NCBI GenBank assembly: GCA_037903355.1 | Contig: JBAJFE010000011.1 | Span: 124,001 to 188,000, forward strand | Length of the DNA: 64,000 nt | Direction of reading: 5' to 3' | Source of the DNA: Trichuris trichiura | Lineage: Eukaryota > Nematoda > Enoplea > Trichinellida > Trichuridae | Shown here: piece after piece, positions 47,031-63,600 of the stretch | Layout: every line of letters starts with the position of its first letter | Position numbering within the stretch: the stretch's first letter is position 1 | Program-made: the position numbers and the translations under genes | The notes under the pieces: model-generated | Seen by the model: the letters and a program-made list of their open reading frames with translations, nothing else | Database searches by the model: none | Told to the model about the DNA's origin: nothing

Positions 47031-47897
47031 TTATCGGTTAATAGTGGCAGTTGATGACTTCTTTATATCCCTATCCCTATTGGCTTTCTCCAGTTTCATC
47101 AACATACCTTTCTGAGCTCTAGCTAATTCCTCGTAAAAGTCAGACTTGTGAAAGTCGTGAGGATCAAACACAGTTTTTGGAAAATTGCTACCAACCTCAT
47201 CGATGTCGAAATGTTCGACGAGCTTTTCGTAGATACTTGGATTCCGGAAATCGGTTCTATTTTGAATGGTTTTGTTGAAATCGAAACCAGCCTCCTTTTG
47301 ACGAAAAAGCTCTTCAAACTTCCGTTCCGTCTCGCGAGGACACGGATAGGTTGGCCGTAAATTCACTAAACTTGAAACGACGATGTTATCCGAACCACCG
47401 GGAGAGTTTGACGCAGGCAGATCGTCATCGTAGATCATCTCACCTTCGGCCGTGTCCGAAAGTTTTTCTAACGTAATTTCGTTATTGCCCATATATTCGC
47501 CTTCTGTTGTCGTAATAACTTCTTTCGAACTAAAGATAAAGGAAGATCCTTGCCGCTTCCTGCCAATAGTTGACGTCAGAACTGGAGACGAAGTAGGAGA
47601 AGGAGATGTTAAGAACTGCGAACCTTTCTGCGATGCTGAAGGTTCCATGTCATCCGCTGTTCGCCGCTTTGAGACCGACGGTGACAACGAACGTGAGTCC
47701 ATGGCACTTCTAGCCTCATCCCAGTCGATTGAGGCTACAGCAACTTCTTTCATCTCTGCACTCATTAATCCTGGAGAAGAATGCCCATGATGTACTTGCT
47801 GTATCGTATCGGTCGACTCTATTTCCATTGTCCCTTCTTCATCCGAATCGCCATAATCAGCAAGAATTTTAATCGCACTGCTACGAATCAACTCCAT
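47031..47897 (-). CDS. SAP30BP: SAP30BP (HCNGP-like) transcription/splicing cofactor homologue
   Basis: Single open exon on the minus strand. I chose the second in-frame ATG (47897, MELIRSSAIKILADYGDSDE) because its ILADYGDSDEE aligns with the LAVYAEDSEPE start of human SAP30BP; a first ATG at 47936 would add 13 hydrophobic residues. The C-terminal HCNGP domain is clear: CPRETERKFEELFRQKEAGF, then FRNPSIYEKLVEHFDIDEVG, FPKTVFDPHDFHKSDFYEEL, ARAQKGMLMKLEKANRDR. The middle is Ser/Pro-rich and poorly conserved. In the family, SAP30BP is nuclear, binds the SAP30 corepressor and RBM17, and helps splicing of short introns, which is of interest in a genome made of 50-base introns. It has no introns, unlike its neighbours, and lacks the Thr/Ser-rich tail of the human protein. 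Confidence 0.92.
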   Translation of the reverse strand: MELIRSSAIKILADYGDSDEEGTMEIESTDTIQQVHHGHSSPGLMSAEMKEVAVASIDWDEARSAMDSRSLSPSVSKRRTADDMEPSASQKGSQFLTSPSPTSSPVLTSTIGRKRQGSSFIFSSKEVITTTEGEYMGNNEITLEKLSDTAEGEMIYDDDLPASNSPGGSDNIVVSSLVNLRPTYPCPRETERKFEELFRQKEAGFDFNKTIQNRTDFRNPSIYEKLVEHFDIDEVGSNFPKTVFDPHDFHKSDFYEELARAQKGMLMKLEKANRDRDIKKSSTATINR

Positions 47898-47936
47898 GCT
47901 GAGCGTGATGTAAACAATTGAAAACGATTCGTTCAA

Positions 47937-49529
47937 AACACCTGTAGCTGTAAAAACAGTAGGCTTGTCAGTCCGCTAAGGAAAACTTGAAAAACATAAA
48001 AATTTAGCAATTAAAGTAAGGTTAAAAGATGCGCAGGTGTGTACAGTTGGAGTACGGCACTTGCGACCAGCTCTGCAGGAGCGATCAACTAACTCTTCAG
48101 CGTGGATTCATATTACATGTATCTAAGGTAAAAAATGTAAGCCTTGTATACCATCTTTTAATAAGGTATACCAAGACGCTACATCTAGTTCGGACTTGGT
48201 GCAATGAAGGTGCTACGTCATTATTTGCCAAGGTGTTGCTTTCCAAATAAAACAGACTAGCTAACTGAATGATTTCAATTGCACGTGCTTGTAAAAATTA
48301 AGCAGTAAAATGTAAATGCCAGCGCGGTGAAGGAGACGCGTTTGTCATTTATAGAAATGAAAGCTTTCAAAATTTTGGAATATTTAATTTAACATGTTTT
48401 AATAATTTTTTAATAAGACTGGCGTAAACAAGTATCGTTAACCATGATCCATCGTAGGCGGAAATTTATGGGTAGCAGCAGAGTCTACAGTACACCTCGC
48501 TTGCACATTTTTTTTGAAGACCTTGTGGTTGACTCATGCGGGGGTAAGTGAATCTTAACTTTCTCTTTCTTCGGTATTCCTCTGAGTGAACGATAGTTTT
48601 GTTTTACTTTTCCTTATGCGTTAATTCTAAATCTCAAACATTAAGCCAAGACCGTTAACATTATTCATACTTCGACCAAACCGTGCCTAATGAGTCGTTC
48701 CTGCGTAGCTGTTAGTGTTTCCTGTGCATTTAGAACATCGCACAGTTTTTACGCGTTCCGAATATTTCTGTATATTTTTGTTTGTTACGAAAAAAATGCA
48801 AACAGTCTATTTTTCTACTTACGAACAGCTTTTAAATCCTAGTATAAAGATATAAATAAACGGATTCTGTAATTTTTCCTTAACAAATAAATACATGAAA
48901 TGTCAAGAAACCGTTGTAAATTTTTTTAAATTTTCAACTCCAAATGTTTGTACAGGTATTGGTAATTGTCAATTGTGCATTTGGACTTTTGCAACCCTGA
49001 GGTCGCGTTCGTTCTCTTCTGTAATAACGCGGATAGACATCTTGCTACTTACGCATTACGTATTTTAAAAGCCTCTTCGTTGCTAATCAATAGCTGGAAA
49101 ATCAACTGGCTTTTTGTGCCTTTTTCTCCTTTTACAGCCTAGTTCACTACCGCATTTCGCGATTACTATTGTTTGTTTCGGCAGTAGCGCTGGCACTCGC
49201 ACGTTTCTCGCTGGAAATGTAGCATTCCACCAGTAATTTTCAGTATTCGTTTACTGGAAGTAACAAAACAGATAGGCACTACGACAAGATATGCAGGCTA
49301 CTTGTAGTCTTAGCACGTTGCGTTTGTTTCGCCATAACAATCACTCAGGCGTTGAGGTTTTCGGTTTGTTCATGTGGCGTCTTCACCGGAAAACGGTGGA
49401 AAACGAGTCGTCCCAAATGACAAAGCGGTATAGAAGTCCCGTACATAATTACAATTGCGCATGTTCAGATGAATTAGCCCTCAGTTTTGTTTGTAGTATG
49501 TTGTGGTTTGCTCTGTGTTAGGATAAATG
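47937..49529. other. Upstream region of SAP30BP, AT-rich, no supported gene
   Basis: A 73-codon plus-strand frame at 48029-48250 (MRRCVQLEYGTCDQLC...) starts close to and divergent from SAP30BP. It has four early cysteines but no known domain, so I leave it as a possible small gene only. The rest is AT-rich with no repeat or RNA gene seen. Confidence 0.4.
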
Positions 49530-49925
49530 GTCTTTGATATTCTTTTCTTCCTTCTTTCCTACTGCTTTCTTTGTTCTTCTTGGTTCTTCCTTTTTATGTT
49601 CATTGCTTTTTTCAGTTCTTCTTTCCTGACGATCCTTTCTCTTTTCTTTCTTTTTTGTTGTTCGTTCTAACTCTTTCTTTTCATTCTTCTTCGTCGTTAT
49701 CGCTTACTCTACGCGTCGTTGCGTTTCTTCTTTTCCTCTTTCTCTGTTTCATGGTGCCTTCTATGCTTCCTCATTCTCATTTCTTTCATCCTATTTCCAC
49801 TGCCTTCTTCCGTTGCTTTATTCTTCCCCGTTCATTACCATGAATTTTACCCATTTGTTTCCTTCGTTTTTCTTTTCTTCTTTTTTCTTTTCACATCAGT
49901 TTTACTGTATTCTTTAGCTTTGGAG
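49530..49925. repeat. About 390-base polypyrimidine (T/C) tract
   Basis: The plus strand is almost continuously T and C with runs such as TTTCTTTCTTTTTTG and TTCTTTTCTTCTTTTTTC, interrupted by few purines. Long Phe/Ser/Leu open frames over it are compositional artefacts. Confidence 0.8.
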
Positions 49926-50549
49926 CAAACAGCATAGTTGTTCGCTTTAACTGCTCGCACATATCTCGCTAACTTTTCTACCCCCCTCCCCCCGAGCTTC
50001 AACCAGTTTAAATGGAGCTTAATGATGGTAACTAATTAAATGTAGTATTAGACTATCCAGGAAGAAACCTTCTCTACCCCATTTCCTGATTGCGGATACG
50101 GAATATTTTATATGGTGCCAGTCTGAGATGTGGGATAATCCAACCGCTTCTCATTAAGTGCAGCTTTCAGGATTGATTGTATGCTGTCATCAAAGCTGAT
50201 GAAAAAAATTTATGGCAAGATACGAGCAATCCCCAAAGCTCAACCAATAAAAAATATTGGAAATAACTGATTAACTTTATTCCACCCGTCTGAGCGATTT
50301 CTCGCATTTAAGTTTAATTACGTATCACCTCGACGTGGCCTCAAGATGAAACCGTTTAAGGTTGCAAGAATATAACAGTCTGACGCCTTCTAATTTTCGG
50401 ATCGCGTCAAGATTAGTTTTGCAAATTCAGTTTGATCCTTCCCTTATTTCTGCCCAAAAACACCACGCAAACCTGCGAGGGCCTCGCCTGAGAACAAAGC
50501 CCTCTAATTTTTTTTAACGAACGCTGCGTAATAACACCACGCAGGAATT

Positions 50550-50745
50550 TTTTGGCTTCGCGTCAAGATGAACACTGGCGAAAAGTTTGACGCGGAAACA
50601 CTTCGACGCGAAGATTTTTTGGCTTCGCGTCAAAATGGGCCCCTAAAAAAAGTTTGGCGCAAGCATTCTTTTGACACCGAATAATTTTGACGCAAAGATA
50701 AGGTTCGCGTCAAGGTGTACCTCGCTTAAAATTTGACGCGAAAAT
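50550..50745. repeat. Array of GACGCG / CGCGTC words in both orientations
   Basis: In about 200 bases there are at least eight copies or close variants of TTTGACGCGAA or its complement TTCGCGTCAA (near 50558, 50587, 50604, 50626, 50652, 50687, 50704 and 50732), spaced 17-35 bases in mixed orientation. A further copy lies near 50402. Neighbouring copies could pair as small hairpins. Confidence 0.75.
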
Positions 50746-50761
50746 TCACGGTGTTCTCGGT

Positions 50762-50800
50762 CCGGAACGACGGGTCTCGTTTGACCCGAAAGCTCCGGAA
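50762..50800. repeat. Relic core of the foldback family
   Basis: CGGAACGACGGGTCTCGTTT and GACCCGAAAGCTCCGGA match the inner stem of the elements at 1-605 and 39824-39965. Flanking arms are no longer recognisable. Confidence 0.65.
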
Positions 50801-56862
<6,062 letters not shown>

Positions 56863-58925
56863 CATCACACCGCGCACCCTAATCCACCCTGCGCCACGTC
56901 GCGTCACAACACACCCCACACCGCACCGCGCAGTAGATGCTCTGCAACTGTTACACCACCGAGTGCACACTAAAAGCTTAGAACACACGCGCAGAAGGCA
57001 TACAGCACAGACGGACAAAAACGCACTAAACTGCCGAGCAGTGTGTGGGTATTATATACCCTAAAAATCAGCCTTATGCAAATTACTGTCTGACCCTTAG
57101 GAGTTTACTGTAAGCGGCTTAGAAACACAAATTGGCGTTGAATCTTCAATTTGCTGCTTTATTTTAGGAATTAGTTCAGCTGACCTGCTATAGTTCGTTT
57201 ACTTTGAGTAAGTACTATGGCTGTTATGTTTGCATTGAAGAAGGTAATGCAAATTAGCTGACCCTATTCGCTAGTGTTTATGTTACAATTTATGTAAACA
57301 TAATGAGCGAAACATGGTTAGATATGTGAAATAATGAAAAAAAACAATATTTGTATCATTTATCCGTTGAACATAGTAGAAAAAATATAAGTTTCTTCAT
57401 TGCCTAAAGTTCTATTGCTTATAATTTAAACAAAAACTTCTCATCATTGTCAACATCATCCGACAAAATTTATAATTAATTAATTAATGTATTTGTCATA
57501 TACAAATGTACTGTTAAATTTTTCTTAAGCAAGCAATTTAGACTATTTGAAATGACATTGAAGTGATCAAGTTTGCGTACCTCTTTCATATAAACATTAA
57601 TGGATTATTCATTTTGGTGGTTATTCTTATGATCTCTTTACTGTATCGTCCGTAACGCGATTTTCCGCTTCTTTACAAGAAGAAATTGTAATGGAATCAG
57701 TACTGACCAGCTAGCGCATTATTTTCAGCTGTTGTCCCGTTTCCGTCCTTTTTCATCGATTGCTTTTTTCACTCTGAAACATTTGAGCGTCCATTTTAAG
57801 AGCACTTTGAAAGATTTAAAACAATATCCGCTCAGCATATATTTCAATAAATTTGATAGATGAAAAAATATTTCCCTTTACTGTAACGTTTCAATCTCAT
57901 AGGAGGAATTATGATTGTAGAAATTGAAAAGGTAAACGGATGCCAATTCCATTGATACTTATTGAAATGTTGGAAAAATAATTTGTTTGTACTTTTTGTA
58001 AATGTTTTCAAAATAGCGTTAACGGGTGTTCGGTTCGTACGACGTTTTCAATTTCATTACGAACGCACAAATATGAAACCAGGAATGGCGGTAGAAATTG
58101 AGGAAGGACGCAGCAAATTTATACGTACTTGTTTTGAATAGTTTTGTGGGTTTTAGATATGCACTGTTAAATAATTTACTTTGACAAAACTTTGCAGTAA
58201 TTTCTGATCATTTAGATTGTATTGGCATCAAATTAATAAATAGTTGTCTAGGCTGAGCAATTTCAACTCGTAACAATAATTTATTCTCTTCGCTTTTGTA
58301 ATATGCAGAGATTAGAATTTTTGTACAATAGTTGTTTACAGCGAAAAAAACTGTTATATCAGCGACAGTTATCCCAAAGTTGTTTTATTTTGTTGAAACA
58401 TTTAAGCTACTTTTTAAAGTTGTTACTTGTAATTCACCAATGTTTATTTCCCGGTTAAATTATGATCGACAAAGTTGAAGTCCATTCTGACAAAAAGCAC
58501 AAAATGTTTTGATTAAATTAAATGTAACAGTCACTTATTGTCCATTGAGGAAACAAGAAAAACTTTTCTGTTTCATTTTTTCAGACAGCGTTAACATAAT
58601 ATTAACTCCATTTTCGATTCAATATTCAGGAGTACAAAGCAGCAAAATGAGACGTGTTACAATTATTTAAAAGTATGTCCACTATTCAGCCATAATAATG
58701 GAACGGTCTTGAAGTAGTTGCATTGTTGCGACGCTGTCGTTTAATGTCAAAGAAGACACTTCTAATATCAGAAAAGTATACATAATTTCTCTATTTAATG
58801 AAGGTATATGCTCCGGTTGATCCCAACGTGACGTGATGAAATCCATAAAATGTATTTCAGTGCGGTGCCATAATTTCGCCAAAACTTTTGGCTCTTTTTC
58901 TTTTTTCTCTTCGTAAAGGGTGTTT
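56863..58925. other. AT-rich, nothing recognised
   Basis: After the C-rich tail of the CA repeat the sequence becomes strongly AT-rich, with ATTAATTAATTAA at 57474-57486. No open frame over about 70 codons, domain or RNA gene was seen. Confidence 0.5.
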
Positions 58926-59092
58926 CAATTTTCTTTTTGAAAAAATTTTTTTTACGCTTTCAACCTGTTTTGTTTTCACGTAACGTTTTATTTCCCTCAT
59001 AAACATTGTAGACGAAGCTGTGGGGTCCATACACGTTACGTGAAAACAAAACGGGTTGAAACCGCAAAGAAAAATTTTTCGAAAAGAAAACC
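58926..59092. repeat. Foldback element with 60-base arms
   Basis: CAATTTTCTTTTTGAAAAAA...CTTTCAACCTGTTTTGTTTTCACGTAACGT (about 58926-58986) is repeated inverted as ACGTTACGTGAAAACAAAACGGGTTGAAA...(59033-59092), with about 46 bases between. The arms differ at a few positions. They lack the GAGCTTTCGGG core of the other foldbacks. Confidence 0.85.
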
Positions 59093-59848
59093 TTTAGTTG
59101 TTTAAAGTGCAGCTAAAATTCCTGTTTTTGAGTTACTCTTGAAAGCGGCTTTTTATTTTTTATACTTTTGCCGCGGCAGGTTGGAATCATCCAAAGATTG
59201 TATTTCATTGTATGAACTTGATGTTTTTGTCGTAGTTTATCCGTATAGTCGAAGATTTGGCAAATATGTAATGAACTATGGATAGTTTTCTAATCCATAG
59301 TTCTCATTATCAGCGATGTTTTCAAATATAGAAGTTAAGAACAGCTCATTAAGTACAAACGTTATTGATGAAGAGAAGAGGGGTTTGTCGTATGCATAGA
59401 TTCATCATATTTTGTCTTCTTCATCTTTAATAAACGAATGATTGCCGTGAAGACATTGAAAGACTGATGTGCTATATGAAATGTGAAATTTTTTTAGCAG
59501 ACACTCTTTGTTATTATTATTTATTAATTTGCTTACAAGAATAAAGTGCTTTGTTATGATTTCTCTAAACATTTTAGGAAAATGATAACTTGCAGATTCG
59601 CAATGGTTTAATGATTCTTCGTTCAAAAACTTTCCATTTGTTTTTAGTTTTTGCAAAAGTATCTCTAATCATAGGTATACGTTTTGAAAAAGTCTTCCTT
59701 AAATGTTCTATGCAATTCCTTCACTTAGCAAAAGAAGAGAACTAAGCGATGCCTTAAAGTAAAATGAAAGTAATTAGTAATTTCTTTCTTCTACCACCGT
59801 GCTTATAAATAGATTTGATTTATGATTGTTAACAGGGCTGTTTCTTCG
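59093..59848. other. AT-rich, nothing recognised
   Basis: An 83-codon minus-strand frame (59656-59405) shows no domain and is probably chance. Confidence 0.5.
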
Positions 59849-60203
59849 TTCTTCTACGGATTTTCCCGTTTTTTCTCTGTGTGATGGTATCTGTGATTAC
59901 TCGAAACCATTGCTCTAACGACGAATGGATGCGCGATTATTAGCATAAATTCAAACACAATACAGTCAGCCTTTTTATTTAGAGCTTTCAGAACGCTCTA
60001 GTTTTGTCATCAGTGAGATGGACGAGTTTCTGACGAAACTGACGACAGAAGCAGAGCGTTCCGTATGCTCTAAATAAAAAAGCTGACTGTATTGTTTTTG
60101 AATTTATGGTAATAAGCAGTCATCCGCTCGTTGGTATAGCAATTGTTTTGGCTAATTACAGAAACAATCACAGAGAGAAAAAACAGGAAAAACCGCAGAA
60201 GAT
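59849..60203. repeat. Large foldback element, copy 1 of the 60-kb pair
   Basis: Arms of roughly 175 bases run from CTTCTACGGATTTTCCCGTTTTTTCTCTGTG to its inverted counterpart CACAGAGAGAAAAAACAGGAAAAACCGCAGAAG. The inner stem contains TTTAGAGCTTTCAGAACGCTCT and AGAGCGTTCCGTATGCTCTAAA around a centre with GACGAGTTTCTGACG. It shares end words and core with the element at 60407-60807. No coding capacity. Confidence 0.85.
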
Positions 60204-60406
60204 TTAACAGGTAGGAAACAGGCGCCCGTTACAAAGCACACCGTGTTTATGTCAACAGGGCTTTATTGTGATTCTTTTCATGGAATGAAATGCGTTCTTT
60301 CCATTTTGAAAAACTGAGGTACATTATTTCGTTAGTAAAAATTTCTAACTTTTAATCTCTTTTATTACTCATACTGCGCACTTGTAATCAGAAAAACGAA
60401 TGGTTT

Positions 60407-60807
60407 TTGGTAGATCTTCTAAGGCTTTCTCGGTTTATTTGTCTCTCTGTTGGTATCTGTAATTAAATGAAATAATTGATTTACCAACGGATGGATGAGC
60501 GATTATTAAGAAAAATTGTACAGGACCAATGCACTCAACCTTTTATTTCAGAGCTTTCGGAACGCTCTAGTTCCGTCGTCAGTGAAATGGAGGAGAGCTC
60601 TTTCCGAAATCTGAAAACGGGCTCTCCTCCATCTCACCGACTATGAAACTGAAATGTTCAGATAGCGCTGAAATAAATATGAATGCATTGGTTCTGTATG
60701 TCGTTTCCTAATAATCGCCCATCCATCCGTTGGTAGAGCAGCTGCTTCGTTTAATCACAGATAGTAACACGGACAAAAAACGGGAAAAGCGGTAAAAGAT
60801 GTACCAA
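60407..60807. repeat. Large foldback element, copy 2 of the 60-kb pair
   Basis: Arms run from TTGGTAGATCTTCTAAGGC to GGTAAAAGATGTACCAA. The inner part has CAGAGCTTTCGGAACGCTCT then AGTTCCGTCGTCAGTG and GGAGGAGAGCTC / GGGCTCTCCTCC. The right arm contains CCGTTGGTAGAGCAGCTGC, which resembles a tRNA D-arm. Only about 200 bases separate it from copy 1, so the two probably arose by local insertion or duplication. Confidence 0.85.
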
Positions 60808-63295
60808 GAACCTCGAAAAATTATCCCGTTACGAATCAACTTGTGTTAGAGAAAAATGAATCTATCAATGTGAACAAAGACTGCGGAACAATAACCATCA
60901 TATACTGGTATACTTTCAGATTGAGCATACGCTTGTTTATTTTTGACAATGATAATTTGGACAGATTACCCATTATTTTGCATAAATCGTAGTGGAGCTT
61001 TAATTACCCAATAAGCTTCGGATCAAATTTTCAGTCGTTTGCATATATGTCGAAGAAGAATGAAGAATGATTTTTGGAGTTGAATTAGCATACAAAAAGG
61101 TTTTACTAATCCGCATAGTGTATTCAGTGGGCCTAGTAAAAGATGAGGATATGGAAGTTTTAAGAATTAAACAATTAAAAATGAGCAATCGGTAATTGAC
61201 TTTCTGCAATTCCGTGAGAGCAGATGTCCCTTCGTAGCGTTAATACATTTCGCAATACATCGCTGGACGACAGCTGTTGAGAACTATGCTATCATTAGTA
61301 TTATTTAACGTGTTTCTATTGCTTACGGGTGGAAAGAAGTGGTTGTTTAGCGCAGGGATATACGATAGTCATTGATCGATAAATCGTTTCATTTCGTTCG
61401 GCTTTGCGGTTTAAAATTCAGGTAAAATTGTTGTTTTGGTTGGATCAATGATGGATTCGTATTGGTTCCTTTGAAGCACAAGTAAAGCTTTTGTCATTTG
61501 CCCTTTTTTATTGGAACACATTATTATCTTCTATTGGTAACCTTACTTTTTGAAGTTGGGTAAAAAAAAGTTCATTACGTTTGCATTTTAGTTTTCTCAT
61601 TGATTGTTGGCATTTATACTCACGTGTTTAAACAATCACGTTAATTAGGCCTTTTATTTGTGTTTAAAAGAGGATCAAATTCAGTTTTAAAAAATAATAA
61701 GTTTCATTGTCTATGGCAATGTTTACTCAAAGTAAAATTTGCCTCAAGGCTTGCGCAGTTGCCCTTCCAATCCGACGTATTAGTAAAGTAAATAGTTTGT
61801 GTAAATAATTCGTTCCGTTTTAGTCAGCCGAGCACTCACACTCGTTGCAAAGCAAACAGTGTAAAGGTTTATCGGTCACGGTCAAATTTGCATAATAAGC
61901 ATCGACGTGGGCAGAGCACGGTAAATTTAATTTCATTTTTCGATTTTCTCGTCGACGACATCGGCTGAACTGTGATCGCTCTCCCTCCTTTTTCGTTCGT
62001 CGCAGCTGTGCCTTACACAGTTCCATATTTTGACCCCGCACTTTTTGTTTGCTATATTTTTTGTCTTTGCGTCGAAGTGTTATTTACTGAAAAAACTCGT
62101 TTGACAGAAGCGAGTTTGCTGCAATCTTTCTCAGAGCTTTCCGGACTCGTCTCATCCTGTCGTCAACGGACCGATAAAAAATCTGTTTGCCGAAATGAAG
62201 AACAGATATTGCTGTTCCTGTAAGTATAAAATAAAAAGTTTTATTATGATAACTTTTTACTCTTTCAGGTTGACAATGTACAAGCACATCTTGTCATTAG
62301 CATATGGTGTCCCCTTTACAACAATGAATTTTGTGCGACAATTATTCCGCATTCAAAGAAAAGCGACAAGGTATTTTAGGTGATCAATAGAGCAAAAGAA
62401 ACTGTACAATTTCAAGAATTTAATCTTATCGTTTTAGTCTTTCGACATGCAGATAAAGACGGCGTTGGCGACTAATGCTGATAAGGTAATCCCTTTGCAG
62501 GAAGTCAAATTTGCAAGATTAGAATTGCATTTTTAGGTTTTTAGAATTGCCAAATGGTTGTGTGGAACAATTTAAAAAGAGACAAAGTGGACGTCGTTCG
62601 ACATTGTCGCGTCACTGCTGCATGTATGCATGTTACAGCATGAAGGGAATATCGTAGCAGTCGCATGTTGTTCATATGAAATTAATTAATTAATTTAGCG
62701 TTTATAGTTCGACTTTGAAGAAATTTGGCCCTCTTCTTGAAAAGATAAGTACATTTTGTCCAATCGATTTTTTGTGACAAGAATTTCTTTTTCAGGAAAA
62801 GCACTCGAATGGACAACTGCTGACTTGCTGACGACGGGACCTGGCCAGTCCTGAAAGCTCTGAAAAACAATGAAAAAAGAATTTGTTGATTTCGTGAATA
62901 ACACTTCTACGCATACATTTTGTGTGATTGCGTGAATAAAATTTTCAACTGGCGCGTGTCTTTTCTGTCGCGGTTGCAGTCCAACATTTCATAAGGTTTA
63001 TGGTTCCGTGTTTAGGATCCACACCAACGGATGCAAGAAGACAATTCGAGGACGGAAAAGAAACGAGAAGAAACGAACAGGGACAACAAGAGGAGCAAGA
63101 AAAGAAAGAGAAAAATGGAAAAGTTCGGGATCAACGTGTAAGTATGCAGTAGGCAGGGCGAGGGTAGGCACTATAGGTTCCAGCATGCATACGGGGTTCA
63201 CATCCAATAGGGAATAGTGGGTTTAGATATTGGTTTCCGGAGGGGAGGGCGGGTGAGATACATTCTACTTGAGAATAAGGTGCATGGAAAGGATA
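60808..63295. other. AT-rich, nothing firm
   Basis: Relic foldback cores occur at about 62112-62160 (GAGCTTTCCGGACTC... CTGTCGTCAACGG) and 62829-62865 (GCTGACGACGGGACC...CCTGAAAGCTCTG). A 73-codon minus-strand frame (62041-61820), basic then Cys-rich (CLLCNECEC), is a weak small-gene candidate. No domain was recognised. Confidence 0.4.
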
Positions 63296-63298
63296 GCT

Positions 63299-63348
63299 GC
63301 CCCCCCGCCCCCCCCAAAAAAAAAAAAGGGGGGTGGCGGGGGTGAGGC
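63299..63348. repeat. C-run / A-run / G-run homopolymer block
   Basis: About 17 C (one G within), then about 13 A, then GGGGGGTGGCGGGGGTG. The C and G tracts are complementary and could form a GC hairpin with an A loop, a G-quadruplex or an i-motif. Such blocks are also prone to sequencing error. Confidence 0.85.
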
Positions 63349-63389
63349 GCTATCCGTTGAGATTAGTAAACAACGACAATATTGCATCA

Positions 63390-63600
63390 TCTGCATGTCA
63401 CATGTCACGCTTGTCATTTGTCACATGTGCCGCATGTCACATGTGACAGTCGCATGTCGTGTGTCGTCTGTCGCATGTCGTGTGTCGTCTGTCGCATGTC
63501 GTATGTCGTGAGTCGCATGTCGTGTGTCGTGAGTAGCATGTAGTATGTCGTGAGCAGCATGTCGAGTGCCGTCTGACGCATGTCGACTGCCGTGCGTCCC
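63390..63600. repeat. Heptamer-based minisatellite
   Basis: Tandem 7-base words of form GNNTGTC (GCATGTC, GTGTGTC, GTCTGTC) group into a 21-base unit repeated with increasing divergence from left to right. The start (63390-63455) is irregular, with CACATGT words. Translated repeats on the minus strand are artefacts. Confidence 0.85.

Noticed and set aside
49571..49937. Hydrophobic open frames resembling membrane proteins
   Set aside because: Produced by the polypyrimidine tract, where T/C codons encode Phe, Leu and Ser.
60717..60760. Possible tRNA gene in the right arm of the 60.4-kb foldback
   Set aside because: Only a D-arm-like word is present; no acceptor stem, anticodon stem or T-arm can be drawn.
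63390..63600. Possible CRISPR-like array
   Set aside because: Units are contiguous without unique spacers and the genome is eukaryotic.
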